A stretch of DNA of 64,000 nt from Komagataeibacter xylinus (lineage in GTDB: Bacteria; Pseudomonadota; Alphaproteobacteria; Acetobacterales; Acetobacteraceae), in contig NZ_JARWSK010000006.1 of NCBI RefSeq assembly GCF_031081985.1, forward strand, positions 1-64,000, given 5' to 3'. Position 1 is the stretch's first letter, and every line of letters begins with the position of its first letter. A model generated the notes under the pieces. That model was not told the DNA's origin and ran no database searches. It saw only the letters and a program-made list of their open reading frames with translations. The translations under genes were made by a program, and so were the position numbers. Below are positions 1-8,073 of the stretch, in pieces.

Positions 1-77
1 AGCCACAGCCACAGCCACAGCCACAGCCACAGCCACAGCCACAGCCACAGCCACAGCCACAGCCACAGCCACAGCCA
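1..77. repeat. AGCCAC hexanucleotide microsatellite
   Basis: Twelve perfect copies of AGCCAC plus a partial copy open the window and probably begin before it. Read in frame 3 the tract encodes alternating Pro-Gln, the start of the visible part of a TonB-like proline-rich linker. A perfect 6-bp repeat changes length by slippage without breaking the frame, so linker length may vary between cells. Confidence 0.9.
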
Positions 78-536
78 AAAGCCGTGGCCACGCCGCCTGC
101 TGCCGCGCCGCCCGCCGGAGCGCCGGGTGGGCATCCTGCGGCCCGGCCCCGGCAATCATCTGCGCCGCTTCCCGCCCGGCCCAACGCTGCCGCACCGGCC
201 GGGGCAGCCCCTGCGGCACCGCAGAATGGCTCCGGTGCGCCCGGCACGGCGCATGCAGCGCCAGCCGCATCAGCCGTGCCTCATTGCACGCCTCCAGCCT
301 GGCGTTATCCCGCCATGGCCCGGCACATGCATGAGGAAGGCAATGCGATGGTTGATGTCGTGCTGGGCAGCGAGGGGCAGGTGACACAGGTCAGCCTGAA
401 ATCCAGCACCGGCTACGATGATCTGGACAGCACGGCCCTTGCCGCTGCGCGCAAGGTGCAATGTACGCCGCAAGGGCAAGGGGGCGCGCTGGCGGGAATG
501 CATGTCCTTCTGCCGGTTACATTTCATCTCCATTGA
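3..536 (+). CDS. tonB: TonB family energy transducer, C-terminal part
   Basis: The 5' end lies before the window. The visible part is a (Pro-Gln)n stretch, then a Pro/Ala-rich linker of about 70 residues, then a TonB C-terminal domain of about 80 residues containing YPAMARHMHEEGNAMVDVVL and the SSTGYDDLDSTALAAARKV helix region. TonB links the ExbB-ExbD proton motor in the inner membrane to TonB-dependent receptors in the outer membrane; the linker spans the periplasm. The N-terminal membrane anchor is not visible and no exbBD lies in the window, so which receptors it serves is unknown. It ends with TGA. Confidence 0.85.
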   Translation, partial: PQPQPQPQPQPQPQPQPQPQPQPQPKAVATPPAAAPPAGAPGGHPAARPRQSSAPLPARPNAAAPAGAAPAAPQNGSGAPGTAHAAPAASAVPHCTPPAWRYPAMARHMHEEGNAMVDVVLGSEGQVTQVSLKSSTGYDDLDSTALAAARKVQCTPQGQGGALAGMHVLLPVTFHLH

Positions 537-1036
537 AGTTATGGGGCCGTATTCACAAAGCGCATGCAGGCAGCTTTCCGCAACCAAAGGGCGTTTTGGG
601 CGAACCCTTTTAAACAGCAGTGAATTAATCTGCCTTTTAACGACTGTTTTAAAAAAGCTGCACCTCGCCGGAATTATGCATGTTCTGGCCATGGCAGGCC
701 CGATCACGATCGACCATTCATCCTGACGGTCGGGGCTGTCGCGTCTTCATTGGGTAAGATTGAAATCCGGGAATATATGATATAATTAAATAAATTCCCT
801 GTGTTACAGAGATATGATGCCACTTTCATATTATAAATATGACTGTATGGCATATGTTACTTTTTGAAATGATGAGATAATTTAGTAAATATTCTTAATA
901 TACTTTAAATGCTTAAATAATTTTGAATTTCGCAAAGGGGGGATTGTGATTCTCTTTGTTACACGATCCTCCCTTTTATTTATCACGTCGCGGTCCAATC
1001 TCTTGAGGGTCGATAGTCGATATATAAGGAATGATT
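537..1036. other. intergenic, strongly AT-rich
   Basis: No convincing gene. The first 200 bases are of mixed composition; 760-960 is very AT-rich and probably holds the promoter of the downstream secreted-protein gene. A good ribosome binding site (AAGGA, 1026-1030) closes the region. Confidence 0.6.
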
Positions 1037-1450
1037 ATGAAACGCGCATTTGTACTGGCCCTTGCCCTTGGTGCTGCCCTGCCGGTCGCGGCTCACGCCC
1101 AGTTCGATGGTTCGAACCGCAATGAAAGTGGTGAGCATCGTGGCGGCTGGGGTGGTCATGGCGGCGGTGAAGGCCGTGGTGGCGAGCAGGGCGGTCAGAA
1201 TGGCGGCGGCTGGGGCGGTCACGGCGGCGGTGAAGGTCGTGGTGGTGAACATGGCGGCCAGAATGGCGGCGGCTGGGGCGGTCACGGTGGTGGTGAAGGC
1301 CGTGGTGGCGAGCAGGGCGGCCAGAATGGTGGTGGCTGGGGTGGCCATGGCGGCGGTGAAGGTCGTGGTGGTGAACATGGCGGCCAGAATGGCGGCGGCT
1401 GGGGCGGTCACGGCGGCGAAGGCCATGGCGACCGGAATGACTCCAACTGA
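1037..1450 (+). CDS. secreted glycine-rich tandem-repeat protein
   Basis: Unrecognised family. Residues 1-21 form a Sec signal peptide (MKRAFVLALALG..., cleavage probably after AHA). The mature part is almost entirely a 21-residue repeat GGWGGHGGGEGRGGE(Q/H)GGQNG in four full copies plus a partial one, ending in a short polar tail. Each repeat carries one Trp and one or two His, so metal or polysaccharide binding is conceivable but unproven. The ATG at 1037 is preferred over 1031 because AAGGA lies 6 nt upstream of it but abuts 1031. A strong terminator follows, so it is probably monocistronic. Confidence 0.75.
   Translation: MKRAFVLALALGAALPVAAHAQFDGSNRNESGEHRGGWGGHGGGEGRGGEQGGQNGGGWGGHGGGEGRGGEHGGQNGGGWGGHGGGEGRGGEQGGQNGGGWGGHGGGEGRGGEHGGQNGGGWGGHGGEGHGDRNDSN
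1142..1447 (+). repeat. 63-bp tandem repeat with 126-bp higher order
   Basis: Four full 63-bp units and a partial fifth, in frame within the Gly-rich gene. Units alternate between a Gln and a His codon at residue 16, so the real duplication unit seems to be 126 bp. Confidence 0.8.
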
Positions 1451-1464
1451 TCCATATCTGTCAG

Positions 1465-1495
1465 AAAGGCCCGGGATTATTCCCGGGCCTTTTTA
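1465..1495 (+). terminator. Rho-independent terminator of the Gly-rich gene
   Basis: Perfect stem AAGGCCCGGGA / TCCCGGGCCTT around a short ATTAT-type loop, followed directly by a T run, 15 nt after the stop codon. Confidence 0.9.
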
Positions 1496-1548
1496 TTTGC
1501 CTGCCTGGCAACGTATGAGCGGCAGGCTGCAATATAAGCAAAGAGGCT

Positions 1549-1574
1549 GGTGAAGCTTTTTTCTAAAAACTTCG
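1549..1574. repeat. half copy of a dispersed hairpin repeat
   Basis: GGTGAAGCTTTTTTCTAAAAACTTCG folds into a GAAG...CTTC hairpin. It matches the second hairpin of the two-hairpin elements at 9710-9774 and 33501-33568. Confidence 0.55.
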
Positions 1575-1672
1575 AAAATAAAGACCTTGATCGCCGCTCT
1601 ATAAAATGGGCTGCATGACCCATGATGCACTGCAAACCGTGCAAACTTTTAAGCGGCCAAGTCATTGAAATC

Positions 1673-1749
1673 TGGCGCGCCCTGCTGGATTCGAACCAGC
1701 GACCCACAGCTTAGAAGGCTGTTGCTCTATCCAACTGAGCTAAGGGCGC
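1673..1749 (-). tRNA. tRNA-Arg (anticodon TCT)
   Basis: Full cloverleaf on the minus strand: acceptor GCGCCCT paired with AGGGCGC, D-arm GCTC...GAGC, anticodon stem ACAGC/GCTGT with loop CTTCTAA, T-arm GCTGG TTCGAAT CCAGC, and an encoded CCA at 1675-1673. Confidence 0.95.
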
Positions 1750-1775
1750 AAGGCTGCCCTTGTGCCAGATCGCGC

Positions 1776-2087
1776 TTAATGCGTCCAGTTCTGTATCCGG
1801 TCATACCGGAAATTATCGGCATAGGCTTTTGGCCTGCGATGGCGCGGGGCAGGGATCTCAATATCATACGCAATGCCCTGCGTGGTGGCATAGGCAATGG
1901 CGCTGTTCTGGTCAGGAAACTGGAGCTGCAGTTGCGATGGCGTGTCGGTGCTGCCGGTCCAGCCCATGAGGGAATCGACATGGCGGGGGCGGTTCTGCCC
2001 GTAATCCAGCACCCATGTATGGGTCATTGCCTGGCCAGACTGGCCGGCGGGTTTTGACTGCCTGTAAATCCGGGCTCGCATGAGCAT
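1776..2087 (-). CDS. NDUFS4-like complex I accessory subunit
   Basis: A 103-residue protein of the 'ETC complex I subunit conserved region' family, the bacterial homologue of mitochondrial NDUFS4. It associates with the peripheral arm of NADH:ubiquinone oxidoreductase at the inner membrane face. Diagnostic stretches are MRARIYR near the N terminus, THTWVLDYG, the DSLMGWTGSTDT core and the AYATTQGIAYDI helix. The ATG at 2087 has GGGAG five bases upstream; a second ATG lies two codons later. It sits between tRNA-Pro and tRNA-Arg, all on the same strand. The family is typical of alphaproteobacteria. Confidence 0.9.
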   Translation of the reverse strand: MLMRARIYRQSKPAGQSGQAMTHTWVLDYGQNRPRHVDSLMGWTGSTDTPSQLQLQFPDQNSAIAYATTQGIAYDIEIPAPRHRRPKAYADNFRYDRIQNWTH

Positions 2088-2103
2088 TGTCACTCCCAGG
2101 ATA

Positions 2104-2180
2104 TGGTCGGGGCGCCCGGACTCGAACCGGGGGCCTCGTGTACCCAAAACACGCGCGCTACCAGGCTGCGCCACGCCCCG
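2104..2180 (-). tRNA. tRNA-Pro (anticodon TGG)
   Basis: Minus-strand cloverleaf: acceptor CGGGGCG/CGCCCCG, anticodon stem CGTGT/ACACG with loop TTTGGGT, T-loop TTCGAGT, and encoded CCA at 2106-2104. It lies 16 nt upstream of the complex I subunit gene. Confidence 0.95.
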
Positions 2181-2328
2181 TGACCACGAGCGGGAAACTA
2201 TGGGGCAACGGCTGTTCTGGCAAGCACATTCTTGCAAAAAAAAATACCGCGCCAGCCCGACCCGGGCAAGCGGGGCGGGCGGCAGCGGCGAACAACACGT
2301 CGTGTAATGACCGGGGTGGGGAGAGGGA

Positions 2329-2811
2329 TCAGGCTTTCTCGACCGACTTGCTGGCCAGCGGCGGAATGAACAGGGGCGCCGTATCCCACGGGAAGAGCAC
2401 CCACGTGTCCTGCGGCACATCGACCACGAACAGGTCGGTAACGGGGCGGCCGGCGGGCTTGGCGTAAAGGCAGGCGAACACCGCCTTGGGCAGCAGCTTG
2501 CGCACGAGCTGGGCGGTCACACCCGAATCCACCAGGTCATCAATGATCACGAAACCCTCGCCATCACCGGCGGCCTCGGCTTTCTTGATCACGTTGGCCT
2601 CGCCCATCTTCTCCTCGTCATAGGTCACGACGGAGATGGTCTCGATCAGGCGGCAGTCGAGTTCGCGGGCGATGATCGCGGCGGGGATCATGCCCCCGCG
2701 CGTGATGGCCACAATGCCCTTGAAGGGGCCACGGTTCATCAGCGTGCTGGCTAGCTGGCGGGCATCGCGGTGCAGCTGGTCCCATGTTACGGTTGCGTAG
2801 CTCTTGGCCAT
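2329..2811 (-). CDS. gpt: xanthine-guanine phosphoribosyltransferase
   Basis: 160 residues, close to the usual Gpt length. It transfers the ribose phosphate of PRPP to guanine, xanthine or hypoxanthine for purine salvage at the membrane face. The PRPP-binding loop VIIDDLVDSGVTA spans residues 88-100 and the ITRGGMIPA loop lies at 37-45. The start codon overlaps the stop of the upstream CsaA-like gene by one base, so the two are probably co-translated. Confidence 0.93.
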   Translation of the reverse strand: MAKSYATVTWDQLHRDARQLASTLMNRGPFKGIVAITRGGMIPAAIIARELDCRLIETISVVTYDEEKMGEANVIKKAEAAGDGEGFVIIDDLVDSGVTAQLVRKLLPKAVFACLYAKPAGRPVTDLFVVDVPQDTWVLFPWDTAPLFIPPLASKSVEKA

Positions 2812-3176
2812 CAGAAAAGTTTTCCTCCATCGGGAACACGGCCATCCGGGCGGATCAGGACGGCTTCTCCATTACTGTCGGGCATGCCCAGCGTCAGCAC
2901 TTCACTACGGAAGGAGCCAACCTGCCGGGGCGGCACGTTGATCACCGCGCAGATCTGGCGGCCCACCAGCCGGGTGGGCACATAGCGGTGATTGACCTGC
3001 ACCACCGATGACCGCACCCCGATATGGGGGCCGAAATCGATCGTGAGCCAGAAGGCGTGCGGCCGCATCTCGCGCAGGGGGCGTGCCTCCAGCACCGTGC
3101 CGGCCCGGATATCGAGCCACTCACGGGCTTCCCCTTGTGTGCCGGGCACGGTGGCATGCTCTACAGGGTCTGTCAT
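2811..3176 (-). CDS. csaA: CsaA-like tRNA-binding-domain protein
   Basis: 121 residues forming a single OB-fold of the tRNA-binding (EMAP/CsaA) family: WLDIRAGTVLEARP at the N terminus, GPHIGVRSSVVQ, RLVGRQICAVINVPPRQVG and a closing VLTLGMPD...VLIRPDG. CsaA proteins have been linked to export-chaperone activity, but the role here is inferred from the fold only. The ATG at 3176 begins the conserved region; much longer upstream reading is a shadow of the MFS gene. Its TGA shares one base with the gpt start. Confidence 0.85.
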   Translation of the reverse strand: MTDPVEHATVPGTQGEAREWLDIRAGTVLEARPLREMRPHAFWLTIDFGPHIGVRSSVVQVNHRYVPTRLVGRQICAVINVPPRQVGSFRSEVLTLGMPDSNGEAVLIRPDGRVPDGGKLF

Positions 3177-3284
3177 GCAACCGCTTTTGCCCGTGTTGGG
3201 GCGGATTTGCAAACGGGAGAATGCGTTTTTTTGATAGGCAAAGCATAGGATATCCACGAGTGCTGCTGTTAGGATACAGCCATC

Positions 3285-4532
3285 ATGCCTCCTGCTTCCG
3301 CTCCGCCTGCCGCTCCCCCCCTGCCGCTGCACCGCCATCCGGGGCTTCTGGCTTTCCTTGCCGCCCGCACGGCATCCTCCTTTTCGGCCTGCGTGCAGGC
3401 CGTGGCCGTGGGGTGGCAGATCTATGCGCTTACCCACAGCACCACGGCGCTGGCGCTGGTGGGGCTGGCGCAGTTCCTGCCCATGGCGGGGCTTCTGCTG
3501 CCCGCGGGCCATGCGGCGGATCATTTCAACCGGCGCGTGATCGTGGTCACATGCCAGGCCATCGAGGCGCTCTCGGCGCTGTTCATGGCCATTGCCGCGT
3601 TTGGCGGATGGACCACGCCGTGGATGATCTATGCCATGGTGATGATCTTCGGCGCGGCCCGCGCGTTCGAGATGCCCTGCCAGCAGACCTTCCTGCCATC
3701 GCTGGTGCCTGCCCATGTGTTTCCGCGCGCGGCGGCGGTGTCCTCCTCGCTGTTCCAGGCGGCGGCGGTGACGGGGCCATCGGTGGGCGGGCTGCTTTAC
3801 GGGGCAGGGGCAGGGGTGTGCTACCTTGTGTGCGCGCTGGGGTTTACGTGTGCGTGCCTCAGCACGCTGTGCATCCGGCTGGTGTTTGCGCCAAGGCCGC
3901 GGGTGCCGCTCTCGCTGGCCACGTTTGTCGAGGTGGCGCATTTCATGCGCGCGCGGCCCGACATGCTGGGCGCCATATCGCTTGACCTGTTTGCCGTGCT
4001 GCTTGGGGGCGCCACCGCCATGCTGCCGGTCTATGCCAGTGACATCCTGCATGCAGGCCCGGTGGGGCTGGGGCTTTTGCGCGGCGCGCCCGCCATCGGG
4101 GCGGTGGCGTGCTCCATCATCATGGTCTGGAAACCGCTCAACCACCGGGCCGGGGCGCGCATGTTCCTCGCGGTGGCCATATTCGGGCTGGCCACGGTGG
4201 TGTTCGCCTTCTCGCGCTCCATGGCGGTATCCATCATCGCGCTGGCGGTGCTGGGGGCGGCAGATGTGGTGAGTGTTGTGGTGCGCAGCGCCCTGGTGCA
4301 ACTGCGCACGCCCGACAGCATGCGCGGGCGTGTCTCGGCGGTGAACATGCTGTTCATTGGCTCATCCAACCAGCTTGGCGAGTTCGAAAGCGGCATGCTG
4401 GCCACCCTGATCGGCCCGGTCGGGGCCGTGGCGCTGGGGGGTGTTGGCACGCTGGTCATAACCGGGTTGTGGATACGCATGTTCCCCACCCTGTGGCGCG
4501 TGGACCGGCTGGATGACATCACCCCGCAATAG
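3285..4532 (+). CDS. MFS transporter, EntS/DHA3-like
   Basis: 415 residues with about 12 hydrophobic segments, in the MFS family that includes EntS and other DHA3 exporters. Visible marks are the PGLLAFLAARTASSF first helix, the loop 2-3 motif GHAADHFNRR near residue 75, AARAFEMPCQQTFLP in TM4, and MRGRVSAVN in the second half. It is likely a proton-coupled inner-membrane exporter. The substrate cannot be read from sequence. It is divergent from the gpt operon and followed by a terminator. Confidence 0.85.
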   Translation: MPPASAPPAAPPLPLHRHPGLLAFLAARTASSFSACVQAVAVGWQIYALTHSTTALALVGLAQFLPMAGLLLPAGHAADHFNRRVIVVTCQAIEALSALFMAIAAFGGWTTPWMIYAMVMIFGAARAFEMPCQQTFLPSLVPAHVFPRAAAVSSSLFQAAAVTGPSVGGLLYGAGAGVCYLVCALGFTCACLSTLCIRLVFAPRPRVPLSLATFVEVAHFMRARPDMLGAISLDLFAVLLGGATAMLPVYASDILHAGPVGLGLLRGAPAIGAVACSIIMVWKPLNHRAGARMFLAVAIFGLATVVFAFSRSMAVSIIALAVLGAADVVSVVVRSALVQLRTPDSMRGRVSAVNMLFIGSSNQLGEFESGMLATLIGPVGAVALGGVGTLVITGLWIRMFPTLWRVDRLDDITPQ

Positions 4533-4555
4533 GCTGGCGGGAATGATGTCATGTG

Positions 4556-4579
4556 CCGTGCCGGTAGCCCGGCTTTTTT
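4556..4579 (+). terminator. Rho-independent terminator after the MFS gene
   Basis: Stem GCCGG/CCGGC with a four-base loop, followed by TTTTTT at 4574-4579. Confidence 0.85.
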
Positions 4580-4585
4580 GCGTAA

Positions 4586-5650
4586 TCAGGGAATGTAGCG
4601 TCCGGTCCGCAGGCGTTCAAACAGGTCAAAGAATGAATCGGGCGTATATTGGTAGCCGGTAAAGCCGAGCCTGCGGCTGAGGCTCATGTCGGTCACGCAT
4701 TCGACCGGCCGCCCCAGATCGGCATCGGTGTGCCATGGCGAGGCCAGTCGCCCGAGAGCTGGCTCGCGCAGTCCGTGCCTGTCCGCGATGGTGGCCCATT
4801 GCGTCTCCCTGCCTGCAAGCATCTGTTCAAGTGATGTGGCATGGCCGGGATAGGGCGCGGCCTCGATGCCAAACCAGGCGGCCAGTTCAGGCCAGAGCCA
4901 GTTCCAGCGGAATACATCGCCATTGACCACATTGAACGCCCTGTTGCGCCCGGCAGGGCTGGTGGCAGCCCACAGGATCTGGCTGGCAAGCTGGCGTGCA
5001 TCCGTAACATCCGTCAGGCCCTGCCATTGCGCAGGCGAGCCGGGAAAGACGAAGGGCAGCCCCGCCTCGCGGCACAGCGTGGCATAGACCGCAAGCGTGG
5101 TGCCCATGTTCATGAGGTTGCCAATGGCATGGCCGATAACCGTGTGCGGACGATGGACCGTCCATGCAAAGCCATGCCGCTCGGCTGCCTCGAACAGCAC
5201 GTCTTCCTGCGCGTAATAGAAGTTTTCCACGTCAAGCCGGGGCATGCTCTCGCGAAACGGGGTCTGTGGCGGCGCGCCCTGTGCGTAGGCCTCGAACGGA
5301 CCCAGATAATGCTTCAGCCCCGTAACCAGGCTGGCATGCACAAGGGCCTGTGGCCTGGGCAGGGCCGCGAGCACGTTGCGGATCATGGCGCTGTTGGCAA
5401 CGCAGTTTTCCGCCTCGGTGGCGCGGCGGGTCCATGTGGTGAAAAACACATGGGTGGGCATGACACCGGCCAGCGCCGCCCGCAGGGAGGCCGGGTCGAG
5501 CGCATCGGCCGCAACCGGCATGACGGTTGCAGGCAGGGACCCGACCCGCCTTGCAAGGCCGTAAACGCTCCATCCTTCCGCCACCAGGCGGTTGGCAAGG
5601 TTCTGGCCAACAATGCCGCTTGCCCCGACAACGAGTGCTTTGTGAGACAT
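4586..5650 (-). CDS. SDR enone reductase, PRISE-like
   Basis: 354 residues of the extended short-chain dehydrogenase superfamily. The NAD(P)-binding motif is GASGIVG at residues 9-15. The active-site region reads NFYYAQEDVLFEA, the signature of the progesterone 5-beta-reductase/iridoid synthase-like (PRISE) group, in which the usual YxxxK is replaced. Such enzymes reduce activated C=C bonds of enones with NADPH; the natural substrate here is unknown. The start at 5650 has GGAGG five bases upstream. It is divergent from an HxlR-type regulator, which probably controls it. Confidence 0.82.
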   Translation of the reverse strand: MSHKALVVGASGIVGQNLANRLVAEGWSVYGLARRVGSLPATVMPVAADALDPASLRAALAGVMPTHVFFTTWTRRATEAENCVANSAMIRNVLAALPRPQALVHASLVTGLKHYLGPFEAYAQGAPPQTPFRESMPRLDVENFYYAQEDVLFEAAERHGFAWTVHRPHTVIGHAIGNLMNMGTTLAVYATLCREAGLPFVFPGSPAQWQGLTDVTDARQLASQILWAATSPAGRNRAFNVVNGDVFRWNWLWPELAAWFGIEAAPYPGHATSLEQMLAGRETQWATIADRHGLREPALGRLASPWHTDADLGRPVECVTDMSLSRRLGFTGYQYTPDSFFDLFERLRTGRYIP

Positions 5651-5712
5651 CTGTTCCTCCGTGAATGCCGTGGGTTTCACACGCTGTTGGCAAACGCTAC
5701 AAAAGGCAATCC

Positions 5713-5752
5713 GGCACCTTTTTGTGCCCTGGTTACCCAAAGGTTCCCGGGA
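5713..5752. promoter_or_regulatory. putative HxlR operator region
   Basis: The 110-bp gap between the divergent SDR and HxlR genes holds an inverted repeat GGCAC-N6-GTGCC (5713-5728) followed by two direct GGTT(A/C)CC(C) copies. The placement suits an autoregulatory operator, but binding is inference. Confidence 0.4.
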
Positions 5753-5760
5753 GTTTATAC

Positions 5761-6156
5761 ATGAACCTCGCCCCGCTGCCCGATCAGTATCGACATGCTC
5801 CCTTTGTGGAGGATTGCGCACCGCGCCGCCTGCTGCGCCTGTTCAGCGGCAAATGGACCACCATGATCCTGCACACCCTGCACCTGCTTGGCGGGGCATC
5901 CCGCCCCGGCCAACTCCAGCGCGCCATTCCCGGCCTGTCAAAAAAAATGATGACCCAGACCCTGCGCGAGCTTGAACAGATGGGGCTGGTTGCACGAGAA
6001 GTCATGCAGGTCATGCCGCCCGCTGTTGAATACGGCCTGACCCCTCTGGGCCAGCACTTTGTCACCCCGCTGGAAATGCTCTATCGCTGGGGCGCCGAAA
6101 ACGCGGAACTGCTCGATTGCGTGGAACGCAACAGGCACATGGCGCTGAAGCCGTAG
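5761..6156 (+). CDS. HxlR/DUF24-family transcriptional regulator
   Basis: 131 residues with the HxlR winged-helix pattern: CAPRRLLRLFSGKWTTMIL, RPGQLQRAIPGLSKKMMTQTLRELEQMGLV, and the wing REVMQVMPPAVEYGLTPLG. Cys19 lies where DUF24 regulators such as HypR and YodB carry their redox-sensing cysteine. It probably senses reactive electrophiles and controls the divergent enone reductase. The start at 5761 has GGGAG about 8 nt upstream. Confidence 0.85.
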   Translation: MNLAPLPDQYRHAPFVEDCAPRRLLRLFSGKWTTMILHTLHLLGGASRPGQLQRAIPGLSKKMMTQTLRELEQMGLVAREVMQVMPPAVEYGLTPLGQHFVTPLEMLYRWGAENAELLDCVERNRHMALKP

Positions 6157-6198
6157 CAGGTCAGGGGGAATGCCTGTGACTGTCCGCCATGTGTGCCA

Positions 6199-7425
6199 TT
6201 AGCGCAATTGGCCGCCCGCCCCCGTGCGCGGGGCGAACAGGCGAAAGAGCGGGCCGGTCAGCGCGGTGGAAATGACCGCCAGCACCATGAGCGAGGCAAA
6301 CGCGAAGTCCGACAGCATGCCTTGGGCGTGCAGGATGGTGGCGGCCACGATTTCCATCAGCCCCTTGCATTGCAGCAGCGCGCCCACGCTCAGCGCCTGC
6401 CGCCGCGACAGGCCGGGCGCGGGCGGGAAGGCGTAGACCGAGGCCATCTTGGCCAGCACGGAAATCACCACCAGCATCAGCGATGCCACGACCGAGGGCC
6501 AGGTCAGCGCATCGCCATTGATGTGCAGCCCGCTATGGCCAAAAAACATGGGGGCAAGCCAGATGAGCGAGAACGTGCCCACCTGTTCCACCGGCAGCCG
6601 CGCTACCCAGCGCGGCGGCATGAGCGCGCCCGCGAAATAGGCCCCGATCAGTTCATGCAGCCCCAGTTGCATGCTGGCCCATGAGCCCGCGGCCAGGTAG
6701 ACGGGCACCGCCAGCCAGATGATGATGGCTGGCGGGTTGGGCATGTTGCGCGTGGCCCAGTTGCCAGCAAAGGCCAGGAGTGCAAGCAGGGCGACGGCCA
6801 CGGCCTCCAGCCCGGTCCAGCCATGCAGGGCGGCAGGCCCACGGGCTGCGAATTGCAGCAGCACAAGCCCCACCCAGAGTGCTGCGTCATCGACGACCGC
6901 CAGCTTGAGCGCAAGCTGGCCGATGGAGCGCTGCGTGGGATCAAGCTCGCGCACGATGCCGATCAGCACCGGCAGGGCGCTGACCGCAATGCACAGCCCG
7001 ATGGCCATGGCGCCCACCACCGGCCCCACATGCGGCGGCTGCCAGCCATGCAGCGGCAGGAAAAAGCAAAAAACCAGCAGCGAGCCGACCACGAACGGCC
7101 CGCCAAGTGCCACGCCCGCCCCGCCCAGCAGGCGGCCTAGCGGCGGGGGCGGGATGGTGTGGGCCGAGACATGGGCATCGGGCGACTGCCACATTTCCAG
7201 CCCGGCGGTAAAGGCCAGCACCAGAACGGCCAGCCAGCCAAGGTTGTCGCCATAGACGGAGGGAATGCCAAGGCGCTGCACGGGCGCATGCATGACGGCC
7301 AGGATGATGCCAAGCAGGATGGGCAGGACAACAATCGGTATTGTCCGCCCCAGCAGCCGCCACAGCCCCCATGGGAGAAGAACAAAGAGGCCAGCATCAA
7401 GAACAAGGGCCGTAATGTCTGACAA
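6199..7425 (-). CDS. CPA2-family cation:proton antiporter
   Basis: 408 residues, about 12 membrane segments, with the Na+/H+ exchanger fold of the CPA2 family. The transport-core helix reads LKLAVVDDAALWVG, giving an Asp179-Asp180 pair of the type linked to electrogenic exchange in NapA-like proteins. FTAGLEMW near residue 72 and the KGLMEIV stretch are also typical. No C-terminal TrkA domain follows, so it is shorter than KefB/KefC. Ion specificity (Na+ or K+) is not readable. Confidence 0.82.
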   Translation of the reverse strand: MSDITALVLDAGLFVLLPWGLWRLLGRTIPIVVLPILLGIILAVMHAPVQRLGIPSVYGDNLGWLAVLVLAFTAGLEMWQSPDAHVSAHTIPPPPLGRLLGGAGVALGGPFVVGSLLVFCFFLPLHGWQPPHVGPVVGAMAIGLCIAVSALPVLIGIVRELDPTQRSIGQLALKLAVVDDAALWVGLVLLQFAARGPAALHGWTGLEAVAVALLALLAFAGNWATRNMPNPPAIIIWLAVPVYLAAGSWASMQLGLHELIGAYFAGALMPPRWVARLPVEQVGTFSLIWLAPMFFGHSGLHINGDALTWPSVVASLMLVVISVLAKMASVYAFPPAPGLSRRQALSVGALLQCKGLMEIVAATILHAQGMLSDFAFASLMVLAVISTALTGPLFRLFAPRTGAGGQLR

Positions 7426-8073
7426 TGGCTATCCTTTCCCGTTTATAAACAGGCATATGTTATATGCATAAAAAATTCATTTGGGATTTATTTTTTTTAA
7501 GTTGCGCAGAATAATGAATATATGCAAAATAAGTTCTTATTATGTTCTTTTTGATCTTGCAGCGAACCATGCCCGGCAAAGCGGCGGGCAAATTCCGGCA
7601 TTGGCATCAAACGCGGTGCAGGCATGGTGGTTCGGAACGGGTCTGACATATTTGATGGCATGACAGCGATTGCCCCCACCTCCGGGTGTTGAAGAGAACG
7701 GCAGACCCGTCACCCGATCAAAGTGTCGGAAAAGGGCCTTTCCGGTGAGCCTTCTGATGCGGACGGTCTGTTCATGACGTGGAAAACCGGTTCAGGACTG
7801 TCCTGACAGGCGGTAATGAAGGTTAATTTTAATATTGTTTTGAAATCGTATGGAATATAGTCATATTCGTTATCTCTATATGATCTAGGTATTTTGAAAA
7901 TGAATTATTTTTAAAATATAATAGATAAAAGAATCCTATATTTTTATATTTTATATTCATATGTAGCTAATATTATTTGATCCTGATCATGGTTGCTCAC
8001 GCCGCCGTGCGTGACGGTTCCTGCATCGAGGCCGCTCCCAAAGCGTGGCCTGTGATAAAAGAGGACCTTCACC
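7426..8073. other. intergenic, no gene seen
   Basis: Upstream sequence of two divergent genes. It contains an inverted repeat CGGAAA/TTTCCG (7727-7744) and a perfect 15-bp palindrome TCAGGACTGTCCTGA (7792-7806). 7810-7980 is very AT-rich. The palindrome might be an operator for the esterase gene, but it is about 270 bp from that start. Confidence 0.5.

Noticed and set aside
1-77. Short tandem array as a CRISPR or origin
   Set aside because: It is an in-frame coding microsatellite within TonB.
601-660. GACTGTTTTAAAAAAG resembling a MITE end
   Set aside because: The nearby inverted partner points the wrong way and no target duplication is visible.
983-1426. Ala/Thr-rich frame opposite the Gly-rich repeat gene
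   Set aside because: Mirror image of the repeat; no start signals, while the sense gene has a signal peptide, ribosome site and terminator.
2811-4301. Long N-terminal extension of the CsaA-like gene
   Set aside because: The extension is antisense to the MFS gene; the conserved domain begins at the ATG at 3176.
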